Source: PKWO01 sp036384915
GTDB taxonomy: Bacteria; Pseudomonadota; Gammaproteobacteria; Burkholderiales; Burkholderiaceae_D
Assembly (NCBI GenBank): GCA_036384915.1
Contig: DASVLJ010000071.1
Coordinates: forward strand, 372,001-436,000
Length of the DNA: 64,000 nucleotides
Direction of reading: 5' to 3'
Part shown: in pieces, positions 25,467 through 34,087 of the stretch
Layout of the letters: each line of letters starts with the position of its first letter
Numbering within the stretch: position 1 is the stretch's first letter
Notes under the pieces: generated by a model
Told to the model about the DNA's origin: nothing
Databases searched by the model: none
What the model saw: only the letters and a program-made list of their open reading frames with translations
Program-made: the position numbers and the translations under genes

Positions 25467-28400
25467 ATGAAAAAAGACCCGTTCCAATTCGGCCAATGGC
25501 TGGTGCATCCCTCCACCAACTGTATCGAGCAGGACGGCGAAACACGCCAAATGGAACCGCGCGCGATGGATGTCTTGCTGGCGCTATGCGCGGCCAACGG
25601 TAACGTGCTCAGCGCCGACCAGCTATTGACGGCGTGCTGGGGCACCGACGCCTACGGCGACAATCCGGTGCACAAAACCATCGCCCAGTTGCGCCGGCTT
25701 TTGGGCGATGCCGCCAATGCGCCGGTATACATAGAAACGATACGCAAGCGCGGCTACCGCACCCTGGCCAGCGTGACGTTCGGCAGCGCCGATAGCGTCG
25801 CCCTGCCGCCGTGGAAAGACGGTTCGCCATTCCGCGGCTTGCAAGCCTTCGATCAAAGCCATGCGCCCGTGTTCTTCGGCCGCAGCGAAGCGACGCGCCA
25901 GCTGGCCGAAGCGGCAAACGTTCAGGCCGAAGCAGGCTATGCATTGCAGCTCTTGCTCGGGCCCAGCGGTTCCGGCAAGACTTCCATCGTGCTGGCCGGG
26001 CTGTTCCCGGCCTTGTCGCTGTCACGCGGCGGCAGCGGCCTGTCCCTGCTCGACACCACGACCTTCGATCTGGCCGAACAGGGCGAGCACGGCTTGTTCG
26101 TCACCCTGGCCGGGGCCATGCTCGACCTGCACTGGGATGGCCAGCCGCTGTTTCCCGGCGCAAGCGCGATCGGGCTGGCGCAAGCGCTGGAGCACGATAT
26201 CGACGGCGTGGTGCGGCAGATGAATACCGTGCTTGAGCAAGCCGCCGCCCAATTGGCCGCCCCGGCGGCCGGACGCAAACAACGCCTGCTGCGCTTCGGC
26301 ATTTTCATCGACCGGCTCGAAGCCTTGTTCAACGCCGGCCAGGTCGGCGAGGCGGACCGGCTCGCTTTTCTGCATGCCGTTTCCCTTCTGGCCAGGAGCG
26401 GTGCCGCGCTCATGGTGCTGGGTTGCCGCAACGACTTCTACGCCCACATCGCCGCCCATGCCGAGCTGATGGAAGGCAAAGCCAGGGGCGCACACTTCGA
26501 TCTCTCCCCGCCCAGCGCCGCGGAAATCGCGCAGATCATCCGCATGCCGGCCTCCATGGCCGGGCTGACCTACGGTATCGACCCGGAATCGCATGCGCGG
26601 CTGGACGACGTGCTGTGCGCCGGCGCCGCAGCCAGCCCGGATGCCCTGCCGCTGCTGCAATATTGCCTGCAGGAGTTGCATCGCCTGCGCAGTGCCGACG
26701 GCGAGTTGAGTTTCGCTACCTTCCGTGAACTCGGCGGCCTCGAAGGCGCGATCTCGCAACGCGCGGAACAAGTAGTGGCCGGCTTCACGGAACGGCAAAT
26801 GGCTTCCCTCGCGCGCGTGATGTCGCTCGTGGTCGTGCTCTCGGCCAACGAAGAAAGCATCACGAGCCGCCACGCACCCTGGGCTGCGCTGGCCAATGAA
26901 GAAGAGCGCCAGGTGGTCGGTGCCCTGGTCGAATCGCGCCTGTTCGTCAGCGACTTCAAAGGCGACACGCCCAGCTTCGGCATCGCCCACGAAGCGCTGC
27001 TGCGCCGCTGGCCACGACTGGTGGAGTGGGCCGAAGCGCATCGCGCGGCCCTGCGCGTGCGCGGCTGGCTGGCACAGCAGGCGGCGCGCTGGTCCGCCGA
27101 AGGCCGCCCGGAGGACCTGCTGCTGCCGCAGGGCAAACGCCTGACCGAAGCCAGGGTGCTGCAGGCAGAGGGCGTGTTTGCCCTGAGCGAAACGGAAGCC
27201 GCGTTGATCCGCGCCTCGATCGGGCGGGTGCAGCGCCGCGCGCACCTGCGCACGCTCGCCTTCGCCAGCATCGTTGCCCTGGCCCTGACGGCCAGCGTCA
27301 TGGGCTTGCGCGCCACGGCCGCCCGGCGCCAGGCCGAACAGCAGCGCGCCGAAGCGGAAGGTTTGATGGGCTTCATGCTGGGCGACTTCGTCGACAAATT
27401 GCGCCCCCTGGGAAAGCTGGACCTGCTCGACAGCGTCAGCCTCAAGGGGCTGGAATATCTGAAGCGTCCGCAAGACGAGGATGTGAGTCCGACGGCGCTG
27501 ACCCAGCGCGCGAAAGCGCTGCAAGTGATCGGCGAAGTACGGCGCGCACGCGGCGACGTCAAGGGCGCTCTGGACGCGCTAACCGCAGCCGACGCCATCC
27601 TGCAACAGCGGAACAAGGAGTCGCCGCAAGACACCGAAGTGCTCAAGACGCTCGGCGCCACGGCATTCTGGCTCGGGCAGATCGCCATGGATCAAAACGA
27701 CTTGCCGAAGGCGCAGAGTTATTGGCAGGATTATTTGAATACCAGCGACCGCTTGCATGCCCTGGAACCGGACAAGGTAGAGTGGTGGGTCGAACAGTCG
27801 TACGGGCATACCAATCTCGGCTCGCTGGCGCTGCAGCGAACCGAACTGAATCTCGCCGCACGCGAATTCAACCAATCGATCGCCTTGAAAGAACGTGCTC
27901 TGGCCAAGGAGCAAACCACCAAGCTGCTGGCCGACCTCGCCAACACCTATTCCTTTCTGGCGAGTACCAAGGAATACCAGGGCGAGCTCGATGCGGCCGC
28001 CCGCCTGTACGACAAGGAGCTGCAAATCATCCTGCATCTGCGCGACATCGCGCCGGTTGAAGTGCTGTGGATCAAGAAGCAGGTATTTGCCCTGCGCATG
28101 CGCGCCGACATTCGTCTTGCATGGGGTCTGGACCAGCAGGCGCTGGCCGACTATCGGGAAGCCAGAGCGCTATTCCAGGATTTGCTCGCGCGCGACCCGG
28201 ACAACCGTGCCTGGCGCAGCGAGGTCGCCAACCTGGAACAGGACGAGTTGCGCATCGCCGCGCGCCAGCACAACACCAAGGACGTGTCGGCCGGTCTGGA
28301 GTCGGTCGCGGCAACCCTGCGCAGCTCGACCGAGTCCGCGCCCTCGAACGTAGAATGGGCGCGCTGGGAGGCGACCTCGCACTGGAATCTCGCCGTGGTG

Positions 28401-28805
28401 CTATTGGCCAAGGGGAACATGGACGAGGCACGGCGGGAAAACCAGACAGCCATGGATCGCCTCGACAAACTGTATGCCACCGGAAAAAATTCGGTCCTGC
28501 CCCGATTGAGACTGATCGACACGTTGCTGCTTTCAGCCGAGATCGCACGTGCCCAAGGCACTTCGGATGCAGCCCAAGCGGCCTGCCGCAGAGCTTACGG
28601 TCTGATGGAGGCCGATGGCGCGTCGACATGGGATTTTCGCGTTCTCGACCCATGGGTGCGCGTCAACATTTGCCTGGGAAATGAGCAGGCAGCAGGCATG
28701 GCCGTGAAACGCCTGGAAAAAATCGGCTACAACGACCTGGTTTATCGCCATTTTATTTCAACTCATCAAGGAGGAAAAAATTATGAAAAGCCCCGCAATA
28801 GCTGA
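25467..28805 (+). CDS. Winged-helix/nSTAND1 NTPase/TPR membrane regulator
   Basis: This 1112-residue protein combines four parts. Residues 1-100 are an OmpR/CadC-type winged helix (FQFGQWLVHP...IRKRGYRTL). Residues about 120-560 are an nSTAND1-type NTPase that opens with SPFRGLQAFD...FFGRSEA and carries Walker A GPSGSGKTS (165-173). A single membrane helix lies at about 593-615 (FASIVALALTASVMG). The rest is a helical, TPR-like tail with repeated Leu/Ala pairs. DNA binding and ATPase are cytoplasmic and the tail is probably periplasmic. The ATG at 25467 starts exactly at the winged-helix domain. The 3' end overlaps the next gene by 23 bp. Function is unknown; STAND proteins act as signal-triggered switches. 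Confidence 0.82.
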   Translation: MKKDPFQFGQWLVHPSTNCIEQDGETRQMEPRAMDVLLALCAANGNVLSADQLLTACWGTDAYGDNPVHKTIAQLRRLLGDAANAPVYIETIRKRGYRTLASVTFGSADSVALPPWKDGSPFRGLQAFDQSHAPVFFGRSEATRQLAEAANVQAEAGYALQLLLGPSGSGKTSIVLAGLFPALSLSRGGSGLSLLDTTTFDLAEQGEHGLFVTLAGAMLDLHWDGQPLFPGASAIGLAQALEHDIDGVVRQMNTVLEQAAAQLAAPAAGRKQRLLRFGIFIDRLEALFNAGQVGEADRLAFLHAVSLLARSGAALMVLGCRNDFYAHIAAHAELMEGKARGAHFDLSPPSAAEIAQIIRMPASMAGLTYGIDPESHARLDDVLCAGAAASPDALPLLQYCLQELHRLRSADGELSFATFRELGGLEGAISQRAEQVVAGFTERQMASLARVMSLVVVLSANEESITSRHAPWAALANEEERQVVGALVESRLFVSDFKGDTPSFGIAHEALLRRWPRLVEWAEAHRAALRVRGWLAQQAARWSAEGRPEDLLLPQGKRLTEARVLQAEGVFALSETEAALIRASIGRVQRRAHLRTLAFASIVALALTASVMGLRATAARRQAEQQRAEAEGLMGFMLGDFVDKLRPLGKLDLLDSVSLKGLEYLKRPQDEDVSPTALTQRAKALQVIGEVRRARGDVKGALDALTAADAILQQRNKESPQDTEVLKTLGATAFWLGQIAMDQNDLPKAQSYWQDYLNTSDRLHALEPDKVEWWVEQSYGHTNLGSLALQRTELNLAAREFNQSIALKERALAKEQTTKLLADLANTYSFLASTKEYQGELDAAARLYDKELQIILHLRDIAPVEVLWIKKQVFALRMRADIRLAWGLDQQALADYREARALFQDLLARDPDNRAWRSEVANLEQDELRIAARQHNTKDVSAGLESVAATLRSSTESAPSNVEWARWEATSHWNLAVVLLAKGNMDEARRENQTAMDRLDKLYATGKNSVLPRLRLIDTLLLSAEIARAQGTSDAAQAACRRAYGLMEADGASTWDFRVLDPWVRVNICLGNEQAAGMAVKRLEKIGYNDLVYRHFISTHQGGKNYEKPRNS

Positions 28806-29187
28806 AGTTCACGTTCGCGTCACCATGAATCTTCCCGGCCCCTATCCCCTGTATTACTGCGATCAATTCCCGACCAACCCGCAACCGGACTGCCGCATAC
28901 TGTGCCAAGTCCCGACCGATATCGTGTTTTCGCTGGACGAGGAGACGATCGAAGCCGGCTGGCGCTTTGCCGGCTACGCACCGAAGGCTTCCTTTCCCAT
29001 GCCGCTCCACACCAACCTGGGCTTCTCTTCCACGTTTCCGAATCATTCGGTCACGGTATTCAACCCGGCCAAACAGCCGGGCGACGTCCATTTCTTCTCC
29101 CTGATGTACACCAATAACGACTTCAACGACGGCGCACCGTTTTCGTTCGATCCAGAGACGGAAAATCAGGGCGGCGGCGGCATTTGA
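28783..29187 (+). CDS. Small protein, DP-EP family-like
   Basis: This 134-residue protein has no signal peptide or membrane helix. A beta-strand-rich middle (VHVRVTMNLP, SVTVFNP) and the C-terminal SFDPETENQGGGG match the short DP-EP family, named after such an acidic motif; this is by recall and uncertain. It begins inside the last codons of the nSTAND1 regulator with a very strong AAGGAGG site, so the two are co-expressed and probably work together. Three cysteines sit at 26, 37 and 41. Function is unknown. Confidence 0.75.
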   Translation: MKSPAIAEVHVRVTMNLPGPYPLYYCDQFPTNPQPDCRILCQVPTDIVFSLDEETIEAGWRFAGYAPKASFPMPLHTNLGFSSTFPNHSVTVFNPAKQPGDVHFFSLMYTNNDFNDGAPFSFDPETENQGGGGI

Positions 29188-29205
29188 TCGGCAAGCCGAA
29201 AACCT

Positions 29206-29233
29206 GAAAAAGAGACCGCTGCCCGGCGGTCTC
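29206..29233 (-). terminator. Rho-independent terminator for the secreted-protein gene
   Basis: GAGACCGC (29212-29219) pairs with GCGGTCTC (29226-29233). On the minus strand the hairpin is followed by TTTTT (29207-29211). It lies about 60 bp after the stop of the minus-strand secreted-protein gene and could also fold on the plus strand after the DP-EP-like gene. Confidence 0.75.
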
Positions 29234-29292
29234 CCCCGCTGACTACATAAGCCATAACCTTGGTCCGCCGGAGTTCATGGCCGGCGCGATCG

Positions 29293-30246
29293 CTATTGCA
29301 CGTACGGGTTGGGCAAAAAACCTCTGAAGACGATGTTCACCACACCGCCCGTCACGCCGCCGGTGCGCTGGCTGACGCACAGCTCCTGCGGATCGCTCCG
29401 GCCCGGGTCGCTGCGTTCGTCGCAATACGCGATGCCGGTTTTAGGATCGACGATGGGCGCATACGAGGTGCCGTCCGGGGTCTTGCACGTGCCGTCCCTG
29501 GCGCGCGGCGCGTTGACCGGTGCGGCGCAGCCATTCTGGGGATTAGGGTAACCGGCATTGCCGGTGCAGGCGGTTGCGGCCCAGCCATATACCCCGCTGG
29601 CATTGGCGTTATGGCCGAAGCTGCTGTTTTCCGCGCTGGCGAAAGGCCACGACTGCCCCTTCATCTCAAGCTTGAGGAAGGCATTGATGCCGTTCACGGC
29701 GCTGATGTAGGCAGCATCGGCATTGGCGCAGCCGCTGCCCTGTGCGCCATTGATGGCGAAATTGATCGAACCTTCGGCGAAATTGGTGGCATTGCCGAAT
29801 ACCGCCGAGCCGCCGCAACCATTATTGGGTTTGCCCTCGTACTTTTGCGGTGTGAAAAAGAAGTTGTACGTCATCGCAGCGCTGCAGCTGCCGGCGGCAC
29901 AGGCAAAGGTCTTGGGCTTGTAAGTAATGACCTCGCCGGGCTGAAGCCGATAATAGCCCTTGTCGCTCGCCCCCGCCGTCTGCTGCACGAACCTGATGGG
30001 CTTGCGGGTGATGCTTGAAATGAACAGCGGCCCCGCTTCCTTGAGCGTGACGATCTGGCGGCCCGGGTTGCTGCAATTGGCTGATCGCGAGGCCGGCGGC
30101 TGCCCCAAGACCAGGTTGGCATAGACCGCATCCTGAGTCTGATTGACGACCCGGATCGAAGTCGGCACCGCGCCGTCGGCCTTTGCCGCGAAGCAAAAGC
30201 AAAGTGCAATCAGCATTGCAGCGGCAATGGCGAACGGGCTTGACAT
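29293..30246 (-). CDS. Secreted protein of unknown function
   Basis: This 317-residue protein has a signal peptide (about 1-25, ending AKADG). The mature part is rich in Gly, Asn, Ser and cysteine and starts with a beta-strand pattern TSIRVVNQTQDAVYANLVLG, suggesting a beta-sandwich. About ten cysteines could form disulfides. It is loosely reminiscent of thaumatin-like proteins, but I cannot confirm that. The start at 30246 follows GGGAGGGAAG and is preferred over a 47-codon extension. It ends in its own terminator and stands divergent from the sorbosone-dehydrogenase-like gene. Confidence 0.72.
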   Translation of the reverse strand: MSSPFAIAAAMLIALCFCFAAKADGAVPTSIRVVNQTQDAVYANLVLGQPPASRSANCSNPGRQIVTLKEAGPLFISSITRKPIRFVQQTAGASDKGYYRLQPGEVITYKPKTFACAAGSCSAAMTYNFFFTPQKYEGKPNNGCGGSAVFGNATNFAEGSINFAINGAQGSGCANADAAYISAVNGINAFLKLEMKGQSWPFASAENSSFGHNANASGVYGWAATACTGNAGYPNPQNGCAAPVNAPRARDGTCKTPDGTSYAPIVDPKTGIAYCDERSDPGRSDPQELCVSQRTGGVTGGVVNIVFRGFLPNPYVQ

Positions 30247-30761
30247 CTTCCCTCCCCCTGCCCGGCACCTCGCCATGCCGCTGCTCCGCCTTGGGCGTCT
30301 GCATTGCGCCCCCTCTGGTTGTACCGTCGATTGCACCGTTTTTTGCGCTGCGCTCCTCGTTCCGCTTTCAAACCCGTGTTTATTCATATTTCTTTGAAGA
30401 AATGGCCGGCTTCACACTTGCTTATTGGTGCTGCAAAATGCCGCCAGTCCTTATCTGCCGAGCAAGCTCTTATGCGTTTGCCTTGCATGCACTGTAACCA
30501 CAACGGTGAAAATCAACCTTCCGCAAACCTTCCGGTTGCGGAAAACCGCCGCAATTTGCGGTTTTCCGCCATGCGAAGGCAAAAAAAGAGCGGGAGGGTC
30601 TCGAAAATAAGCAGGAAAGAGGCGCGAACCAGGATGCGCCACGGTTTTGTACAGCCGGCGATCTGCCATGGCAAACACCATCAAAGTCGGGCAAGTCCCA
30701 GCTGGGACCGGCCGAGCACCTCGTGTCATACTGAGGGACGTCCGCAAGTTGGAGGATAGGC
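30247..30761. other. Divergent intergenic region with nested hairpins
   Basis: These 515 bp separate two divergent secreted-protein genes and must contain both promoters, neither of which I can place firmly. The clear structure is the pair of overlapping inverted repeats at 30519-30569. No protein-like frame is seen; the frames present have Arg/Ser/Pro-biased shadow composition. Confidence 0.55.
30519..30569. repeat. Two overlapping, mutually exclusive inverted repeats
   Basis: TTCCGCAA (30519-30526) pairs with TTGCGGAA (30536-30543). GCGGAAAACCGC (30538-30549) pairs perfectly with GCGGTTTTCCGC (30558-30569). The two share GCGGAA, so only one can form at a time. AAACCTTCCGG in the first loop recurs in the palindromes at 25.33 kb. 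It may be an operator cluster or a switchable leader structure; no T-run follows. Confidence 0.55.
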
Positions 30762-31937
30762 ATGACGTGCATTGACTCTCAGCAACATCATCTACGAGGC
30801 TCGCCGGCGGCGGCTCCAGTCAAATTTCTTATCTCATTTGCAAGCACGCTTTTGCTTGCTGTAAATACAGTCTTTGCCGGCGAAATCCATCTCGATCAAT
30901 TGAAATTGCCACCGGGCTTTCACATCGAAGTCTTGACCGATGCAGTTCCCTCAGCGCGCGAAATGGCCTTGAGCCCCGAGCGCGATGGCAAGAACGTGCT
31001 TTATGTCGGCAGCATGAACGAGGGCAAGATCTACGGCATCGAACTGGACCACGGGCGCAGCAAGGCCGTGCACGTCATCGCCGACGGTCTGTCCCGCCCG
31101 GTCGGCGTTGCCTACCGCGACGGCAACCTATACGTTTCGGCCATCTCATCGATCCTCCGGTTCGACGGCATAGACCAGCGGCTCGAGCATCCGCCCAAGC
31201 CCGTGCTCGTGACGGACCGCTTCCCCACGGACAAATCCCACGGCTGGAAATTCATTGCCTTCGGCCCGGATGGCTGGCTCTACGTGCCGGTGGGCGCACC
31301 CTGCAATATCTGCGATCCCGGCGAGCGCTACGCCAACCTGCAGCGCATCAAGCCCGACGGCAGCGGCGCCGAAACGGTGGCGCGCGGCATACGAAATTCA
31401 GTCGGCTTCGACTGGAATCCTGTCGACCATACGTTGTGGTTCACCGACAATGGGCGCGACATGTTGGGCGACGATATGCCCGACGATGAATTGAACCATG
31501 TAGAGAAAACGGGCCAGCACTTCGGTTATCCCTACTGCCATCAGGGCGACATCCTCGATCCGGAATTCGGCAAGGGCCATCGCTGCGCGGAGTTCGCGGC
31601 GCCGGCGGCGAAGCTGGGTGCACACGTCGCCTCGCTCGGCATGCGCTTCTATACCGGGCAGCAATTCCCGGCGCAGTACCGCAACAATATATTCATCGCC
31701 GAGCACGGCTCATGGAACCGCAGCAGCAAGGTCGGTTACCGTGTAGTGCGTATCGTCCTCGATGCGCAGGGAAAGGTAGTGAAGCAGGAACCCTTTGTCG
31801 AAGGCTGGCTGCAGCACGATGCAGCCGGCCATGAAACGGTATGGGGCCGCCCTGCCGACGTATTGGTCGCGCCCGATGGCTCGCTCTTGATTAGCGACGA
31901 TTTCGGTGGGGTAATCTACCGGGTGACGTATCGGTGA
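30762..31937 (+). CDS. Secreted sorbosone-dehydrogenase-like (PQQ-type) protein
   Basis: This 391-residue protein is a six-bladed propeller of the glucose/sorbosone dehydrogenase family. An N-terminal signal segment (about 20-40, ending VFAGEI) exports it. Family features are LPPGFHIEVL at the mature start, NEGKIYGIELD, GWKFIAFGPDGWLYVPVG, RNSVGFDWNP, FTDNGRDMLGDD with a likely calcium site, and EHGSWNRS near the end. C98-type paired cysteines (CNICDPGERY) are present. It would oxidise a sugar or related compound in the periplasm if it binds PQQ; no PQQ synthesis genes are in the window. It ends 5 bp before the convergent small gene. Confidence 0.85.
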   Translation: MTCIDSQQHHLRGSPAAAPVKFLISFASTLLLAVNTVFAGEIHLDQLKLPPGFHIEVLTDAVPSAREMALSPERDGKNVLYVGSMNEGKIYGIELDHGRSKAVHVIADGLSRPVGVAYRDGNLYVSAISSILRFDGIDQRLEHPPKPVLVTDRFPTDKSHGWKFIAFGPDGWLYVPVGAPCNICDPGERYANLQRIKPDGSGAETVARGIRNSVGFDWNPVDHTLWFTDNGRDMLGDDMPDDELNHVEKTGQHFGYPYCHQGDILDPEFGKGHRCAEFAAPAAKLGAHVASLGMRFYTGQQFPAQYRNNIFIAEHGSWNRSSKVGYRVVRIVLDAQGKVVKQEPFVEGWLQHDAAGHETVWGRPADVLVAPDGSLLISDDFGGVIYRVTYR

Positions 31938-31941
31938 GCCC

Positions 31942-32217
31942 TCAGCGCAACCTCTTTCCGCGGCGCGCTTCCGGTTGCAAGCCCTCCCCCTCGCCGAGGC
32001 CATAGGCACTGCGGCGGTCGGTATCGACGATGCCGTGCTCGATATCGAACTTCGCCTGACGCATCACGGCATGCGGCCCGCCCGATTGGCTCAACTGCGA
32101 CTCATCGCGTTCATAAGGGAGCGGCAAGTCCGCCTGTTCCTCGGGCACGACGACGGTTACCGTGTCGAGAAAGTCCTTGTATAAATCACGCTTTGACGTG
32201 GTGTGGCCTGTGCGCAT
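31942..32217 (-). CDS. Small hypothetical protein
   Basis: This 91-residue cytoplasmic protein starts MRTGHTTSKRDLYKDFLD and ends in a basic tail (EARRGKRLR). It is polar and charged, without membrane segments, and its composition looks coding. The ATG at 32217 is preceded by GAGG nine bases upstream; an ATG at 32226 is possible but has GAGG directly against it. It lies just downstream of the broken small gene at 32266-32479 and may be co-transcribed with it. No function can be assigned. Confidence 0.6.
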   Translation of the reverse strand: MRTGHTTSKRDLYKDFLDTVTVVVPEEQADLPLPYERDESQLSQSGGPHAVMRQAKFDIEHGIVDTDRRSAYGLGEGEGLQPEARRGKRLR

Positions 32218-32265
32218 GACTGCCATCCTCAAAAACAGCACGGAGGCAATCGGGCCGACGCGGCT

Positions 32266-32479
32266 TCAGCCGTGGGCGGCCGGCCCCAAACTGGTCCTCG
32301 TGTCTGATATTTCCTTGTTCGCTTCCTGAAATCCGGCTCCGGCAAAGGCCCTGCTGTGCACCCAGGTCCAGGCTGTGATGCCTTCCGGTAAAAGCTCGCC
32401 GGTTTCCGTGCCTTCCAGTCGCCGCAGCCAGCGCGGATCGCCTGGCTTCCATGAACAAATTGTAGGTTCGAGACGACAT
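32266..32479 (-). pseudogene. Small gene with an apparent frameshift
   Basis: A strong GAGGAG site precedes the ATG at 32479, and the first frame reads MSSRTYNLFMEA. After that the protein-like frame shifts: KPGDPRWLRRLEGTETGELL continues through AWTWVHSRAFAGAGFQ to a stop at 32266, in another phase. The break lies at about 32444-32450, at GAAGCC. Restoring a second copy of GAAGC would join the frames as MEAKPGDP and give a protein of about 73 residues. This points to a 5-bp slippage deletion or a sequencing error. The function of the intact protein is unknown. Confidence 0.5.
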
Positions 32480-32500
32480 GTTTTCTCCTCTAATGGGTTC

Positions 32501-33850
32501 TTAATTGGTGGCGTTGGGAATAAACACTTCAATGCAGGTACCGCGGCCATGCTCGCCCGCTCCGATACGAAAACTTCCGCCCAGCAGGGTGGCGCGCTCG
32601 CGCATGCCGACAATGCCGTGCGCCTTGGATTTATCCAGCGCGCTTTTGGCAAAGCCAACTCCATCGTCGGCGATGCGCAACAACAAGCCTCCGGCATTGC
32701 GCGCGAGCCAGATCGATACGCGGCCGGCCCTGGCATATTTCAGGATATTGGTCAGCGACTCCTGGATGATGCGGTACATGGCGATGGAGCGCTCGGCATC
32801 GATGCCGGCAGGGCAGTCGTCCATGTCCACCCCGACATGCAGCCCCGAGCGCTGCGCCACTTCGTCGCAGTAGGCGCGCACGGCTGCGGTCAGCCCAAGG
32901 TTTTCGAGCATGCTCGGATGCAGGTTTTCGATAATGCGCCGCTTGATGTCATGCGTTCTTTGCAGCAGTTGCAGGGTCTTGCTTAGTTGCACCGCAAGGC
33001 ATGGTTCTTTTTGTTTGAACTTTTCCAGCACGACCAGCAAGTCCAGTCTGATTGCGGTCAGATTGGACCCCAGCTCATCGTGCAATTCACGCGCCAAGCT
33101 GGCCTTCTCCTGCTCCGAGACTGCCAGCAAGTGACGGGAGAGCGCCGCCAATTGCCGGGTGCGCAAGGCAATATCGATTTTCAAATCATCATTCTTCGAC
33201 TCCAATTCGCCCTTGGAGCGCTTCAATTGCGCGAAATAGCGCAGGTGGATTCGGCACAACATCAGCAGGAGGGCCATGAAACCGGCAAAACACGGCACCA
33301 GGGTCACCCAATAACGATTGCGAACCTGCTCTTCCCGGCTGTCGATCGCGGCCGATTGCTGCGCCTCCATCACAGCTTGGAGGGCGCGCAATGCCTTGGC
33401 GTCGTTCCTGTCGCCTGGCGGACCCGATTTGACTGCCTCCGACTTGCGGGGAACATCGCCGGCGGCATCGACAAATTGACGCAACAGGCGCCCGGTCAGC
33501 AGGCGGAATCGCTCAAGGTTCGCCTTTTGCACCGGATTGTCTCCGATCAGAAATGCAAGAGCGCGAAACTCATTGTCGTAGCGCCGCGTCCACTGCGCAG
33601 CGTCATTGAATTCGCTGTTTCCGCCAGACGCCGCATAGGCTTGCAATTCCGCGTCGCGCAGCAAAATATCGACATTCTTCAGGTGCACCTTGAAGTTCCA
33701 GTCGCGCTCGAGCTGCGCATCCTGCGTGGCGAGCATGGCTGCGCTGCCGGCACCTAGCATTTCCCTCGCCGCGAAGGCAAGCAGGAAGACGCCGAACACC
33801 ACGCCGACGTAAAAAAGCGGTTTGGAGACCATCTTGATTTTCATCGACAT
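32501..33850 (-). CDS. NarL-type sensor histidine kinase
   Basis: This 449-residue membrane kinase has helix 1 at about 9-30, a periplasmic helical sensor region (35-180), helix 2 at about 184-203 and a coiled linker. The HisKA_3 domain has phosphoacceptor H257 in ARELHDELGSNL, and the HATPase has DDGVGF and GIVGMRERA. The start at 33850 (MSMKIK) places the first helix normally; a 12-codon upstream extension is less likely. The response regulator gene lies upstream in the same direction with a 237-bp gap, so the two are partners by position. The signal is unknown. Confidence 0.88.
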   Translation of the reverse strand: MSMKIKMVSKPLFYVGVVFGVFLLAFAAREMLGAGSAAMLATQDAQLERDWNFKVHLKNVDILLRDAELQAYAASGGNSEFNDAAQWTRRYDNEFRALAFLIGDNPVQKANLERFRLLTGRLLRQFVDAAGDVPRKSEAVKSGPPGDRNDAKALRALQAVMEAQQSAAIDSREEQVRNRYWVTLVPCFAGFMALLLMLCRIHLRYFAQLKRSKGELESKNDDLKIDIALRTRQLAALSRHLLAVSEQEKASLARELHDELGSNLTAIRLDLLVVLEKFKQKEPCLAVQLSKTLQLLQRTHDIKRRIIENLHPSMLENLGLTAAVRAYCDEVAQRSGLHVGVDMDDCPAGIDAERSIAMYRIIQESLTNILKYARAGRVSIWLARNAGGLLLRIADDGVGFAKSALDKSKAHGIVGMRERATLLGGSFRIGAGEHGRGTCIEVFIPNATN

Positions 33851-34087
33851 GGAACCTGCGGTTTCGTATCCGTTCGAGCGCGCCATTCACGCCGGCGAAG
33901 CCGGAGCGCGGCCCGCCCGATTGCATCATTCCCCCATCTTGCGAATCTCTTCCCCACGTCGGGTGCGAGGGCTCCATCGATCAAATTCGAAGCGTCGAAA
34001 TCCCGTCACAATGCGAGACATGGCACCACAGTCCGCTTCATGCCGCGGCGGCTTTCCCATGCGCAAGCGGCATCGTCCATGCGATAC

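Noticed and set aside
32186..32479. The uninterrupted 97-codon frame from the ATG at 32479
   Set aside because: After residue 12 it becomes Arg/His/Gly-rich, while another phase reads a normal protein. A frameshift explains the data better.
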